DNA from: Candidatus Omnitrophota bacterium
Lineage (GTDB): Bacteria > Omnitrophota > Gorgyraeia > Gygaellales > Profunditerraquicolaceae
Direction: 5' to 3'
Length of the DNA: 48,654 bases
NCBI GenBank assembly: GCA_026387315.1
Contig: JAPLLY010000056.1
Coordinates: 1 to 48,654, forward strand
In this document: piece by piece, positions 15,765 to 23,652 of the stretch
How the letters are laid out: each line of letters begins with the position of its first letter
Position numbering within the stretch: the stretch's first letter is position 1
Made by a program: the position numbers and the translations under genes
The notes under the pieces: model-generated
Seen by the model: only the letters and a program-made list of their open reading frames with translations
Databases searched by the model: none
Told to the model about the DNA's origin: nothing

Positions 15765-16177
15765 TGAAGATTATTATTAATCAGGTTCCGGCAGAGGGCC
15801 TGTGTTTAGAAGAAGAAATTGGTTCGGCGGAGTTGGATTTGGACACCGCGCTAATTAAATTTCGCGCTCCCTTGAAGCTGGCGGCGCGGATAACCCGGAT
15901 TACTAACGCGCTGACCGTGGATTTAAATATCAACGCGGTTATTTTCGCGGATTGTTCCCGTTGTTTGAGTGAGTTTAAATGGGTATTTGATAAGGATGCG
16001 CGATTAAGTTATCTTTTGGACAGTAGTGATGTTTTTATTGATTTAACGCCCAGCATTAGAGAAGAAATAATCTTAGATTACCCCATTAAGCCTTTATGCG
16101 ATTTAAATTGTAAAGGCCTCTGCGTAAAATGCGGTAAAAACAAAAACGAAGGAGGATGTAACTGTGGCTCTACCTAA
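15764..16177 (+). CDS. DUF177 (YceD-like) protein
   Basis: A 137-residue protein of the DUF177 family, nearly always next to rpmF and linked in other bacteria to 23S rRNA or ribosome assembly. Cysteines in CSRCL and the C-terminal CDLNCKGLCVKCGKNKNEGGCNC are conserved features suggesting zinc binding. The GTG start overlaps the end of an inverted repeat. Its 3' end overlaps rpmF by 14 nt, so translation is probably coupled. Confidence 0.9.
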   Translation: MKIIINQVPAEGLCLEEEIGSAELDLDTALIKFRAPLKLAARITRITNALTVDLNINAVIFADCSRCLSEFKWVFDKDARLSYLLDSSDVFIDLTPSIREEIILDYPIKPLCDLNCKGLCVKCGKNKNEGGCNCGST

Positions 16178-16364
16178 ACGAAAGCATTCAGCAGCCCGTG
16201 GCCGAAAACGCCGTACGCATTGGAAGATTAAAGTAACCAGCTTAATTCCTTGCCCGCAATGCAAACAACTAAAGCTTCCGCATCGCGTCTGCTTGGCCTG
16301 CGGATATTATGATGGCCGTCAAGTCATAGAAATCAAGGTAAAAACAAAGAAGAAAAAGAAATAA
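16164..16364 (+). CDS. rpmF: 50S ribosomal protein L32
   Basis: The 66-residue protein begins MALPKRKHSAARGRKRRTHW, typical of L32, and has four zinc-ligand cysteines (30, 33, 43, 46: CPQC and CLAC). Lys-rich C-terminus. The GTG start lies inside the end of DUF177, with AAGGAGG about 9 nt upstream. Confidence 0.97.
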   Translation: MALPKRKHSAARGRKRRTHWKIKVTSLIPCPQCKQLKLPHRVCLACGYYDGRQVIEIKVKTKKKKK

Positions 16365-16375
16365 CTAGGAATAAA

Positions 16376-16428
16376 GGGGACGGTTCTATTTTTCCGTCAA
16401 ATAAGAAATAAAAAATAGAACCGTCCCC
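16376..16428. repeat. GGGGACGGTTCTATTTT palindrome between rpmF and plsX
   Basis: The full arms enclose a TTCCGTCAAATAAGAAAT loop region. It separates rpmF from plsX, which are usually directly linked. Confidence 0.88.
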
Positions 16429-16464
16429 TTGTTTTCAGTATGGATTGTAATCGCGGGAGTTAGA

Positions 16465-17448
16465 ATGAAAATAGTCGTGGATGCCATGGGTGGAGATCAT
16501 GCCCCTGAGGTAGTGATCGATGGTAGCCTGGCGGCAGTAAAAGAGTATGATCTGGAGGTTATTTTGGTGGGGGATGAACCTAAGATCCAGTCTCTTTTAA
16601 AGAAAGCCAAATATACCGGCAGCCGGATTAGCGTGCAGCCTGCTACTGAAGTAATCCAGATGTGTGAGCCTGCGGCATCCAGTGTCCGGCGCAAAAGAAA
16701 TTCCTCTATTGTTGTGGGTTTAAATTTAGTTAAAGAAGGTAAGGCGGATGCTTTTTTCAGCGCCGGCAATACCGGGGCAGTTGTTTGTGCCGCAACTTTA
16801 GAATTAAGGCTCTTGCCGGGAATCGAGCGGGCAGGCATCGGTATCGTTACTCCCACTTTAAAAGGGAATTCCCTGATTATTGATGTCGGCGCTAATATTG
16901 ACCCTAAGCCTACTCAGTTATTGCAATACGGGATTATGGCTGACGCCTACTGTAAGAATATTTTAAATAAAATTAATCCTACCGTAGGGTTACTTAATAT
17001 CGGAGAAGAAGAGAAGAAGGGTACGGAGTTTATCCGGGAAGCATACGAGTTACTGGAAAAAAGTAAAATAAATTTTATTGGTAATGTGGAAGGAAAAGAT
17101 CTTTTCAGCGGTAAGTGCGATATTATTGTCTGCGATGGTTTTGTGGGTAATGTGGCTCTGAAGGTTTCGGAAAGCGCGGCCGAGGCCATGCAGACATTTT
17201 TAAAACGCCATCTCTTAAGCAATATCTGGGGTAAGATCGGTTTAATTTTTATGATGCCCAGCCTTAGGCGTTTTAAGAAAGAGATTGATTACGCTGAGTA
17301 TGGCGGAGCGCTTTTATTAGGAGTTAATGGCGTGGTGATTATCGGCCATGGCCGTTCTAACATCAAGGCGATTAAGAATGCTATTCGAGTAGCTAAGGAA
17401 GAAATTGAGCGGCAGGTTAATGTGAAAATTCTTGAAGCCATAAAATAG
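16465..17448 (+). CDS. plsX: Phosphate acyltransferase PlsX
   Basis: Makes acyl-phosphate from acyl-ACP for the first step of phospholipid synthesis. The 327-residue protein opens MKIVVDAMGGDHAPE, the family signature, and carries SAGNTGA and a C-terminal GVNGVVIIGHG. The ATG at 16465 has GGGAG 6 nt upstream; an earlier TTG would start inside the palindrome. It heads the fatty-acid genes. Confidence 0.96.
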   Translation: MKIVVDAMGGDHAPEVVIDGSLAAVKEYDLEVILVGDEPKIQSLLKKAKYTGSRISVQPATEVIQMCEPAASSVRRKRNSSIVVGLNLVKEGKADAFFSAGNTGAVVCAATLELRLLPGIERAGIGIVTPTLKGNSLIIDVGANIDPKPTQLLQYGIMADAYCKNILNKINPTVGLLNIGEEEKKGTEFIREAYELLEKSKINFIGNVEGKDLFSGKCDIIVCDGFVGNVALKVSESAAEAMQTFLKRHLLSNIWGKIGLIFMMPSLRRFKKEIDYAEYGGALLLGVNGVVIIGHGRSNIKAIKNAIRVAKEEIERQVNVKILEAIK

Positions 17449-17476
17449 TATCTGGGAATTCCCCTTCCTCTAATTT

Positions 17477-17509
17477 CCCCTCCCCTTGTGGGAGGGGCTA
17501 GGGGAGGGG
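17477..17509. repeat. CCCCTCCCC...GGGGAGGGG palindrome with TATAAT downstream
   Basis: A GC-rich hairpin between plsX and fabH. A TATAAT at 17513-17518 follows directly and could be the -10 of a fabH promoter, although no -35 is recognisable. Confidence 0.65.
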
Positions 17510-17532
17510 TATTATAATATCGAAAGGTTAAT

Positions 17533-18510
17533 TTGAAAAAAGTAGGGATTATCGGGGTAGGCGAATACCTGCCGGAGAAGATTCTGACCAATGCCCAGCT
17601 TGAGAAGATGGTAGATACATCTGATGAGTGGATTACTACTCGTACCGGTATCAAAGAAAGGCATTTAGCCGCGGAAGGCCAAGCAGCTTCGGACTTAGCG
17701 GTTAAGGCCGCGGCGCAGGCATTGGCCAATGCTAAATTTAAAGCTGAAGATATTGAGCTGATTGTCGTGGCGACAATTACCGGGGATATGCCTTTTCCTT
17801 CGACAGCGGTGGTTGTGCAAAATAAGCTGGGCGCTAAGAACGCGGTTAGTTTTGATATTTTGGCAGCCTGCGCGGGTTTTGTCTACGGAGTTTCTGTGGC
17901 CCAGCAGTTTATTGCCTGTGGCACTTATAAAAACGCGTTAGTGATTGGGGTTGAAGTTTTGTCTTCGATTACCGATTGGCAGGATCGGAATACCTGTGTA
18001 TTGTTTGGTGATGGAGCCGGAGCGGCAGTTTTAGCGGAAGTAGCCTGCGGGGGGATTATCTCCACATATTTAGGCTGTGATGGTTCAAAAGTTGATATCT
18101 TAAATATGCCGGCTGGCGGTTCGCGTAATCCGGCGACGCGGGCTACCGTGGAAAATCGCCAGCATTTTCTAAAAATGCAAGGCAATGAATTATTTAAAAT
18201 CGCGGTTAATACTATGACTAAGGCCGCCGAAGTTGTGCTGAAACAGGCGGGTTTGACTTTCGCGGATATAGATTTGATTATCCCGCATCAAGCTAACGCG
18301 CGCATTATTATGGCCGTCGCCAAAAAACTAGGCATCCCCGAAGAGAGGGTTTATCTTAATATTGAAAGATGCGGGAATATGTCTAGCGCTTCCACGGTTA
18401 CCGCGCTTTGCGAGGCAGTGCAGGAAGGAAAGGTTAAGCGGGGGGATATTATTCTTCTGGACGCGTTCGGAGCGGGCCTGGTTTGGGGCGCTTGTATTAT
18501 CGAATGGTGA
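17533..18510 (+). CDS. fabH: Beta-ketoacyl-ACP synthase III
   Basis: Starts fatty acid synthesis by condensing acetyl-CoA with malonyl-ACP. The 325-residue protein has the Cys-His-Asn triad: Cys113 in ILAACAGFVYG, His252 in PHQANARI and Asn282 in GNMSSAS. A TTG start at 17533 gives MKKVGIIGVGEYLPE, the expected N-terminus, with AAAGG 8 nt upstream. Its stop lies in a short palindrome (GGTGAGCCTGTCGAACC). Confidence 0.96.
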   Translation: MKKVGIIGVGEYLPEKILTNAQLEKMVDTSDEWITTRTGIKERHLAAEGQAASDLAVKAAAQALANAKFKAEDIELIVVATITGDMPFPSTAVVVQNKLGAKNAVSFDILAACAGFVYGVSVAQQFIACGTYKNALVIGVEVLSSITDWQDRNTCVLFGDGAGAAVLAEVACGGIISTYLGCDGSKVDILNMPAGGSRNPATRATVENRQHFLKMQGNELFKIAVNTMTKAAEVVLKQAGLTFADIDLIIPHQANARIIMAVAKKLGIPEERVYLNIERCGNMSSASTVTALCEAVQEGKVKRGDIILLDAFGAGLVWGACIIEW

Positions 18511-18527
18511 GCCTGTCGAACCATAGA
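18501..18527. repeat. Partial GAGC-GTCGAA repeat across the fabH stop
   Basis: ATGGTGAGCCTGTCGAACCAT is palindromic at its ends (ATGGT/ACCAT); its TGA is the fabH stop. It fills nearly all of the 17-nt gap before fabD. Confidence 0.65.
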
Positions 18528-19475
18528 ATGGTAGGTTATCTCTTTGCCGGCCAAGGCAGCCAATATGTCGGCATGGGCAAGGATTTATACGATTCTTTTG
18601 AACAGGCCAAAACGATCTTTGAGCAGGCGGATAAAGTTTTAGGATTTTCTATCAGTGAGCTTTGTTTTAACGGCCCGCCAGAGGAATTGACTAAGACTGG
18701 TAATTGTCAGCCGGCGATACTTACGGTAAGCATAGCCGCGTATGAGGCATTTAAAGCTATGCATGTCATCCCTAAAGCTATGCACGTCATCCCCGCGAAA
18801 GCGGGGATCTATGCTTCCCCATCTTTTATGGCAGGTCTAAGCCTGGGTGAATATTCGGCTTTAGTCGCAGCGGGCGCGCTTAATTTCCAAGACGCGGTTT
18901 ATTTGGTTTGGCGTAGAGGCCAGTTTATGGAAGAAGCGGCAGCTAGATACCCGGGAAAGATGCTTTCGGTGATTGGCCTGGATTTAGCTAAAGTGAAAGA
19001 GATTTGTGCCGAAGTTAAGGCAGAAGTGGCGAATATTAATTGTCCCGGCCAGGTAGTTATTTCCGGATCGGTTGAATCAATTTCCCGGGCGCGGGCTTTG
19101 GCTAAAGAAAAAGGGGCAAAACTAGCCGTGGAGCTGGAGGTCAGCGGCGCGTTTCATTCTTCTTTGATGCAAGGGGCTTCGCTAAAATTAGCCCAGGAGC
19201 TAGAAAAGATAAACATTAGCTTTCCTAAGTTTCCGGTCATTTGTAATGTTACCGGTAAGCCAGTTTTAACGGCCCAGGAGATTAAGCAAAACTTAATCCA
19301 ACAAGTTTCTACGAGCGTGCTTTGGGAAGATTCGATGAAGTTTATTTTGTCTAACGGAGTGAACAGCTTTATTGAATTTGGGCCGGGAAAAGTTCTCAAA
19401 GGCCTTATGCGGCGCATTGATAGTAGCGCGCAAGTAGTAAATATAGAGAAGAAAGAAGATGTGTTTAAGTTGTAA
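18528..19475 (+). CDS. fabD: Malonyl-CoA:ACP transacylase with a repeat-encoded insert
   Basis: Loads malonyl groups on AcpP. The 315-residue protein has FAGQGSQYVGMG (6-17), the nucleophile elbow GLSLGEYS (103-110, Ser105), GAFHSSLM with the catalytic histidine and FGPGKVL near the end. Residues 76-97 are abnormal: KAMHVIP occurs twice in tandem and is followed by AKAGIYAS, encoded by a CATCCCCGCGAAAGCGGGGAT palindrome. The insert lies just before the active-site strand, without a frameshift. The ATG at 18528 starts at the conserved MVGYLFAGQG; an earlier ATG overlaps fabH. Confidence 0.95.
   Translation: MVGYLFAGQGSQYVGMGKDLYDSFEQAKTIFEQADKVLGFSISELCFNGPPEELTKTGNCQPAILTVSIAAYEAFKAMHVIPKAMHVIPAKAGIYASPSFMAGLSLGEYSALVAAGALNFQDAVYLVWRRGQFMEEAAARYPGKMLSVIGLDLAKVKEICAEVKAEVANINCPGQVVISGSVESISRARALAKEKGAKLAVELEVSGAFHSSLMQGASLKLAQELEKINISFPKFPVICNVTGKPVLTAQEIKQNLIQQVSTSVLWEDSMKFILSNGVNSFIEFGPGKVLKGLMRRIDSSAQVVNIEKKEDVFKL
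18753..18812. repeat. Tandem 21-bp duplication plus CCCCGC/GCGGGG palindrome inside fabD
   Basis: AAAGCTATGCAYGTCATCCC occurs at 18753 and 18774. The second copy continues into the palindrome CATCCCCGCGAAAGCGGGGAT, the same family as that at 20346-20390. Confidence 0.85.
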
Positions 19476-19530
19476 GTTGTAAGCTGTAAGCTGTAAGCTT
19501 AAAACTTACGGCTTAATACTTAAAGCTTTT
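19464..19530. repeat. AAGTTGTAAGCTGTAAGC word array across the fabD stop
   Basis: The fabD stop TAA is the first TAA of a run of TTGTAAG/CTGTAAG words, followed by complementary CTTACGG and CTTAATAC words. Confidence 0.75.
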
Positions 19531-19556
19531 ATTTCGAGTTTTTAAGGAGGCAACCT

Positions 19557-20300
19557 ATGCGTTTAAAAGACAAAGTGGCTCTAATCACTGGTGGAGCAAG
19601 GGGAATCGGCCGGGCAATTGCCATGACTTTTGCCAGAGAGGGCGCGAATATTGTGGTAGCTGATGTTAACCTCCAAATAGCCCAGAAAACCGCCTCAGAT
19701 ATCGAAAATTTAGGCCGCAAGGCTCTGGCTTTAGAGATGGATGTCACCAACTATGATTTGGTGGAAGCAGGTATAAACAAAATTCTTGACAAAATGGGAA
19801 AGGTTGATATATTAGTTAACAATGCCGGAATTACTAAGGATAATCTTTTACTTAGAATGTCCCAGGCAGACTGGGACGCGGTAATTAATGTTAATTTAAA
19901 GGGTACATTTAACTGCATTAAGGCCGTATCCCGGCCGATGATTAAACAAAGAAGCGGCCGGATTATCAGCATCGCTTCGATTATCGGTTTAATGGGTAAT
20001 CCGGGGCAGGCAAATTATGCTGCTTCTAAAGCCGGGATCATTGCTCTTACCAAAACAGTGGCTAAAGAGTTAGCCAGCCGCAATATTAATGCTAATGCGG
20101 TAGCTCCGGGATTTATTCAGACAGAGATGACGGCTAAACTCTCTGAGGAGATAAAAAATAAAATGCTGGAGGTAATCCCATTAGGCAAATTAGGCACGCC
20201 TGAGGATGTGGCGAACGTTTGTTTATTCTTAGCATCGCCAGAATCAAGCTATATCACCGGGCAGACAATTACCGTAGATGGCGGGATGGTGATGGCGTAA
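19557..20300 (+). CDS. fabG: 3-oxoacyl-ACP reductase
   Basis: NADPH-dependent reduction of 3-ketoacyl-ACP. The 247-residue short-chain dehydrogenase has the cofactor loop TGGARGIG (11-18), NNAG (88-91) and the catalytic Ser141, Tyr154 and Lys158 (YAASK). The sequence ends in the FabG-typical [21 protein letters not shown] lies 7-8 nt before the ATG. Confidence 0.97.
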   Translation: MRLKDKVALITGGARGIGRAIAMTFAREGANIVVADVNLQIAQKTASDIENLGRKALALEMDVTNYDLVEAGINKILDKMGKVDILVNNAGITKDNLLLRMSQADWDAVINVNLKGTFNCIKAVSRPMIKQRSGRIISIASIIGLMGNPGQANYAASKAGIIALTKTVAKELASRNINANAVAPGFIQTEMTAKLSEEIKNKMLEVIPLGKLGTPEDVANVCLFLASPESSYITGQTITVDGGMVMA

Positions 20301-20340
20301 AGTATTGCAATAAGGTGATTGTCGCCTTATTATCTTTTAA

Positions 20341-20438
20341 ACGTCATTCCCACGAAAGTGGGAATCATAGATCCCCGCTTGCGCGGGGATAAATTCGCGC
20401 ATTAACTTACTCTCTGCCTGCGGCGGGTCGTAAGTTAA
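20341..20438. repeat. Three palindromes between fabG and acpP
   Basis: ATTCCCAC-GAAA-GTGGGAAT (20346-20365), ATCCCCGC-TTGC-GCGGGGAT (20371-20390), and TTAACTTAC...GTAAGTTAA (20402-20438). The first two belong to the family inserted in fabD. Confidence 0.8.
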
Positions 20439-20461
20439 GCGCTCATTTAAGGAGGAAAAGA

Positions 20462-20698
20462 ATGGCATCGCAAGAGAAAGTAAAGTCAATTATAGCTGAA
20501 CAGTTAGGTGTAAAACCTGAAGAAGTAACTCCTGAGGCATCATTTGTCGATGATTTAGGGGCGGATTCCTTAGACACCGTAGAGTTAGTCATGGCCTTAG
20601 AGGAAGAGTTTGGTATTGAGATTCCTGATGAGGACGCGGAAAAGATCACTACTGTTGGCGATGCCATCAAGTATATTGATGAGAAAAGCACCAAATAA
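20462..20698 (+). CDS. acpP: Acyl carrier protein
   Basis: The 78-residue acidic carrier of growing acyl chains. Ser36 in [19 protein letters not shown] is the attachment site of the 4'-phosphopantetheine arm. The length and helix pattern are standard. AAGGAGG precedes the ATG by 8 nt, a strong site for a highly expressed protein. Confidence 0.97.
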   Translation: MASQEKVKSIIAEQLGVKPEEVTPEASFVDDLGADSLDTVELVMALEEEFGIEIPDEDAEKITTVGDAIKYIDEKSTK

Positions 20699-20720
20699 AT
20701 TATAATTAATAGCAAATAAT

Positions 20721-20758
20721 AAATTTACCCCGCATTTTAGCTTTCGCGGGGTAAATTT
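20721..20758 (+). terminator. Hairpin terminator after acpP
   Basis: AAATTTACCCCGC and its exact complement GCGGGGTAAATTT around a TTTTAGC-type loop, 22 nt after the stop. The flanking A/T tracts allow function on both strands. Confidence 0.75.
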
Positions 20759-20780
20759 ATATTACTAGCTATGAAATAAA

Positions 20781-20879
20781 GGGGACGGTTCTATTTTTCC
20801 GTCAGTTTATGATTCTAAAACAAAGGGGACGGTTCTATTTTTCCGTCGTTTTATATGGTTGAAAAATAGAACCGTCCCC
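20781..20879. repeat. GGGGACGGTTCTATTTT half-site and full palindrome before fabF
   Basis: A left arm (20781-20802) is followed by a full copy (20825-20879) whose core CCGTCGTTTTATATGGTTG is identical to the copy at 24146-24200. A decayed arm, AAATAGAACCGCCTC, lies at about 20892. Confidence 0.88.
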
Positions 20880-20929
20880 GTGATTTTAAAGAAATAGAAC
20901 CGCCTCATATTAACCATATCAGCTTAACT

Positions 20930-22174
20930 ATGAAAAAGAGAGTAGTGATCACGGGTTTAGGGGTAATTAGTCCGGTTGGCAATGATATCTTTAGTTTCTG
21001 GGAGTCTCTGAAAGAGGGCAAAGGCGGAGTAGGGTTAACTACGAATTTTGACGCAACAGGTTTTGATTCCCGTATTGCCGCGGAAGTAAAGAATTTTGAT
21101 CCTACTTATCATGGGATTTCCCTTAAAGAAATTAAACGGACGGCGAAATTTGTGCAATATGCCGTAGCTGCCGCTAAGCAGGCAATAGAATCTTCCGGGC
21201 TTAATTTAGACCAGGAAGATAGAAATCGAATCGGCGTAATTATCGGCGCTGGTATTGGTAGTTTGCATACAATTGAGGAAGAGTATAAAATTCTCTTGAG
21301 TAAGGGGCCTTCCAGGCTTTCTCCGTTTCTTATCCCTATGCTTATTGTGAATGAAGCCAGCGGTTTGGTGGCTATCGTTCATGGGTTAAAGGGGCCAAAT
21401 TTATGCATTGCTACCGCTTGCGCTTCAGGTTCTCATGCTATCGGTGATGCTTATCGGGCCATTCTTTACGGTGATGCTGATGTGATAGTTACCGGAGGCA
21501 CAGAAGGTTGTATTGTTCCTACTGCCGTAGGCGGTTTTTGCGCTTTAAAGGCGCTTTCCACCAGGAATGACGCCCCGGAAAAAGCCAGCCGCCCGTTTGA
21601 CCGGGACCGCGATGGTTTTGTTATGGCGGAAGGGTGCGGTTTAGTGGTTTTAGAGAGTTTAGAGCACGCGCGAAAAAGAAATGCTAATATTATCGCTGAG
21701 ATTGTTGGTTTTGGCATGACCTGTGATGCTTACCATATAACCGCGCCTGATCCTGACGGGCAGGGGGCGGCCGCGGCGATGATCCTGGCGCTGAAAGACG
21801 CGCGGATGAATCCGGAACAGATCAGTTATATAAATGCCCACGGTACTTCCACTAAGCTTAATGATAAAATCGAAACTTTATCCATGAAAAAGGCATTTGG
21901 GCAGTACAGTAAGAAGATCATGGTTTCTTCCACAAAATCCGTAACCGGGCATCTTTTAGGCGCGGCCGGAGGCGTGGAATTTGTGGCTTGTTGTTTGGCA
22001 ATTAAAGACGGAGTTGTTCCTCCAACCATTAATTATGATTATCCTGACCCGGATTGTGATTTGGATTACGTGCCGAATATCGCGCGTAAAACTGAGGTTA
22101 CCGCCTGCATGTCTAACTCTCTAGGCTTTGGCGGGCATAATGCTTCGTTGATTGTTAAGAAATTTATCGGATAA
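20930..22174 (+). CDS. fabF: Beta-ketoacyl-ACP synthase II
   Basis: Elongates acyl-ACP with malonyl-ACP. The 414-residue thiolase-fold enzyme has the Cys-His-His set: Cys164 in ATACASGSHA, His304 in NAHGTSTKLND and His341 in SVTGHLLGAAGG. The length is typical. It is separated from acpP by a terminator and repeats, so it may be transcribed separately; no clear ribosome-binding site is seen. Confidence 0.97.
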   Translation: MKKRVVITGLGVISPVGNDIFSFWESLKEGKGGVGLTTNFDATGFDSRIAAEVKNFDPTYHGISLKEIKRTAKFVQYAVAAAKQAIESSGLNLDQEDRNRIGVIIGAGIGSLHTIEEEYKILLSKGPSRLSPFLIPMLIVNEASGLVAIVHGLKGPNLCIATACASGSHAIGDAYRAILYGDADVIVTGGTEGCIVPTAVGGFCALKALSTRNDAPEKASRPFDRDRDGFVMAEGCGLVVLESLEHARKRNANIIAEIVGFGMTCDAYHITAPDPDGQGAAAAMILALKDARMNPEQISYINAHGTSTKLNDKIETLSMKKAFGQYSKKIMVSSTKSVTGHLLGAAGGVEFVACCLAIKDGVVPPTINYDYPDPDCDLDYVPNIARKTEVTACMSNSLGFGGHNASLIVKKFIG

Positions 22175-22178
22175 ATCC

Positions 22179-22303
22179 GGGGACGGTTCTATTTTTTACT
22201 ACCGTCATTCCCGCCAACCACGTAGACCTACGCGGTCTACATATATGTAGACCGCGTAGGTCTACACAGGTAAATCAAGTAAATGAAAAATAGAACCGTC
22301 CCC
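22179..22303. repeat. GGGGACGGTTCTATTTT palindrome with nested 44-bp perfect palindrome
   Basis: The outer arms (22179 and 22303 ends) enclose an ACCGTCATTCCCGCC fragment and a perfect 44-bp palindrome (22222-22265) of GTAGACCTACGCGGTCTAC words around an ATATAT centre. Confidence 0.9.
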
Positions 22304-22314
22304 GTGTTTTTAAA

Positions 22315-23577
22315 ATGCCATATACTCTAGCAGAAAAAATATTATTAGCCCACTGCGGCCAAAAGTCAATTAAGCCGGGGGAGTTTATCCAGGCTAGCGT
22401 GGATGTTGCTTTGGCCAATGATATTACCGCTCCTTTGGCGATCGCCGAATTTAAGAAATCCGGTTTTAAGCGGGTTTTTAATAAAAATAAGATTGTTTTG
22501 GTCCCGGATCATTTTGCTCCGGCTAAAGATTTAAAAAGCGCTAATCAATGCCAGATCCTGGCGGATTTTGCCCAAGAGCAGAAGATAAAAAATTATTTCC
22601 AAGTTGGGCAAATGGGGATTGAACACGCGCTTCTGCCGGAAGCCGGAATTGTCCTGCCCGGGGATTTAATCATTGGCGCCGATTCTCACACTTGTACTTA
22701 TGGTGCCCTAGGCGCTTATGCCACTGGAATGGGTTCTACGGATTTAGCCCGTTCTTATATTGATGGTAAGTGCTGGTTGAAAGTCCCGGCTACGCTTAAA
22801 TTCATCTATAAAGGCAAGCTTAATAAATGGGTTGGCGGTAAAGATTTAATTCTTTATACCATTGGCCAGATTGGCGTTGATGGCGCGTTATATAAGGTAA
22901 TGGAATTTTGCGGGCCGGTAATTAAGAAATTAAGCATGGATGATCGTTTTTCGATGTGTAATATGGCAATTGAAGCCGGAGGCCGGGCCGGATTAATTGA
23001 GCCGGACGCGATTACTAAAAAATTTACCGCTGGTTTTAAACGCAAATCTAAATTTTATCACTCAGATCCCGATGCTATTTATGAAAAAACCTATGAATGG
23101 GATATTTCGGAATTAGAGCCGCTGGTTGCCTGTCCGCATCTTCCCAGTAATGTTAAGCCGGTTAGCAGTTTGAAAAATGTAAAAGTTGACCAGGTAGTTA
23201 TCGGCTCATGTACTAATGGCCGGATCTCGGATTTACGTATCGCCGCCAACCTGCTTAGAGGTAAGAAAGCAGCCCGCGGAGTAAGATTAATTGTTTTCCC
23301 GGCAACCCAAAAGATCTATTTACAAGCAGTAAAAGAAGGGCTGGCGGAAATTTTTGTTAAGGCCGGAGGTGTTTTTTCGACACCAACTTGCGGGCCCTGC
23401 CTGGGCGGGCATATGGGAGTTTTAACTGAAGGCGAAACGGCGCTGGCCACGACCAATAGGAATTTTCTAGGCAGAATGGGCAGCCCGAAATCTTTTGTTT
23501 ATCTATCTAATCCGGCAGTTGCCGCGGCAAGCGCGATAACTGGTAAGATTACACATCCGGCAGAACTAAAGAACTAA
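22315..23577 (+). CDS. leuC: 3-isopropylmalate dehydratase large subunit
   Basis: Isomerises 2- to 3-isopropylmalate in leucine synthesis with a [4Fe-4S] cluster. The 420-residue protein belongs to the shorter LeuC/HacA class. Cluster ligands are Cys299 (GSCTNGR), Cys359 and Cys362 (CGPCLGGHMG); GADSHTCTYGALGAYATGMGS (121-141) is the substrate region. A related homoaconitase cannot be excluded by sequence alone, but pairing with leuD and the absence of lysine genes favours LeuC. The last codons and the stop run into an AACTAAAGAACTAAAAAACTG array. Confidence 0.93.
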   Translation: MPYTLAEKILLAHCGQKSIKPGEFIQASVDVALANDITAPLAIAEFKKSGFKRVFNKNKIVLVPDHFAPAKDLKSANQCQILADFAQEQKIKNYFQVGQMGIEHALLPEAGIVLPGDLIIGADSHTCTYGALGAYATGMGSTDLARSYIDGKCWLKVPATLKFIYKGKLNKWVGGKDLILYTIGQIGVDGALYKVMEFCGPVIKKLSMDDRFSMCNMAIEAGGRAGLIEPDAITKKFTAGFKRKSKFYHSDPDAIYEKTYEWDISELEPLVACPHLPSNVKPVSSLKNVKVDQVVIGSCTNGRISDLRIAANLLRGKKAARGVRLIVFPATQKIYLQAVKEGLAEIFVKAGGVFSTPTCGPCLGGHMGVLTEGETALATTNRNFLGRMGSPKSFVYLSNPAVAAASAITGKITHPAELKN

Positions 23578-23645
23578 AAAACTGAAAAACAGAAAAACTG
23601 AAGAACAAGTTTTTACGTTTTTATGTTTTTCGGTTTTTAGGTTAC
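23566..23645. repeat. AAAAACTGAAAAAC word array between leuC and leuD
   Basis: Repeats of GAACTAAA/AAAACTGA are followed by TTTTTACG, TTTTTATG and TTTTTCGG words, giving a long, imperfect, AT-rich hairpin. The leuC stop is inside it. Confidence 0.7.
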
Positions 23646-23652
23646 CAAAAAA

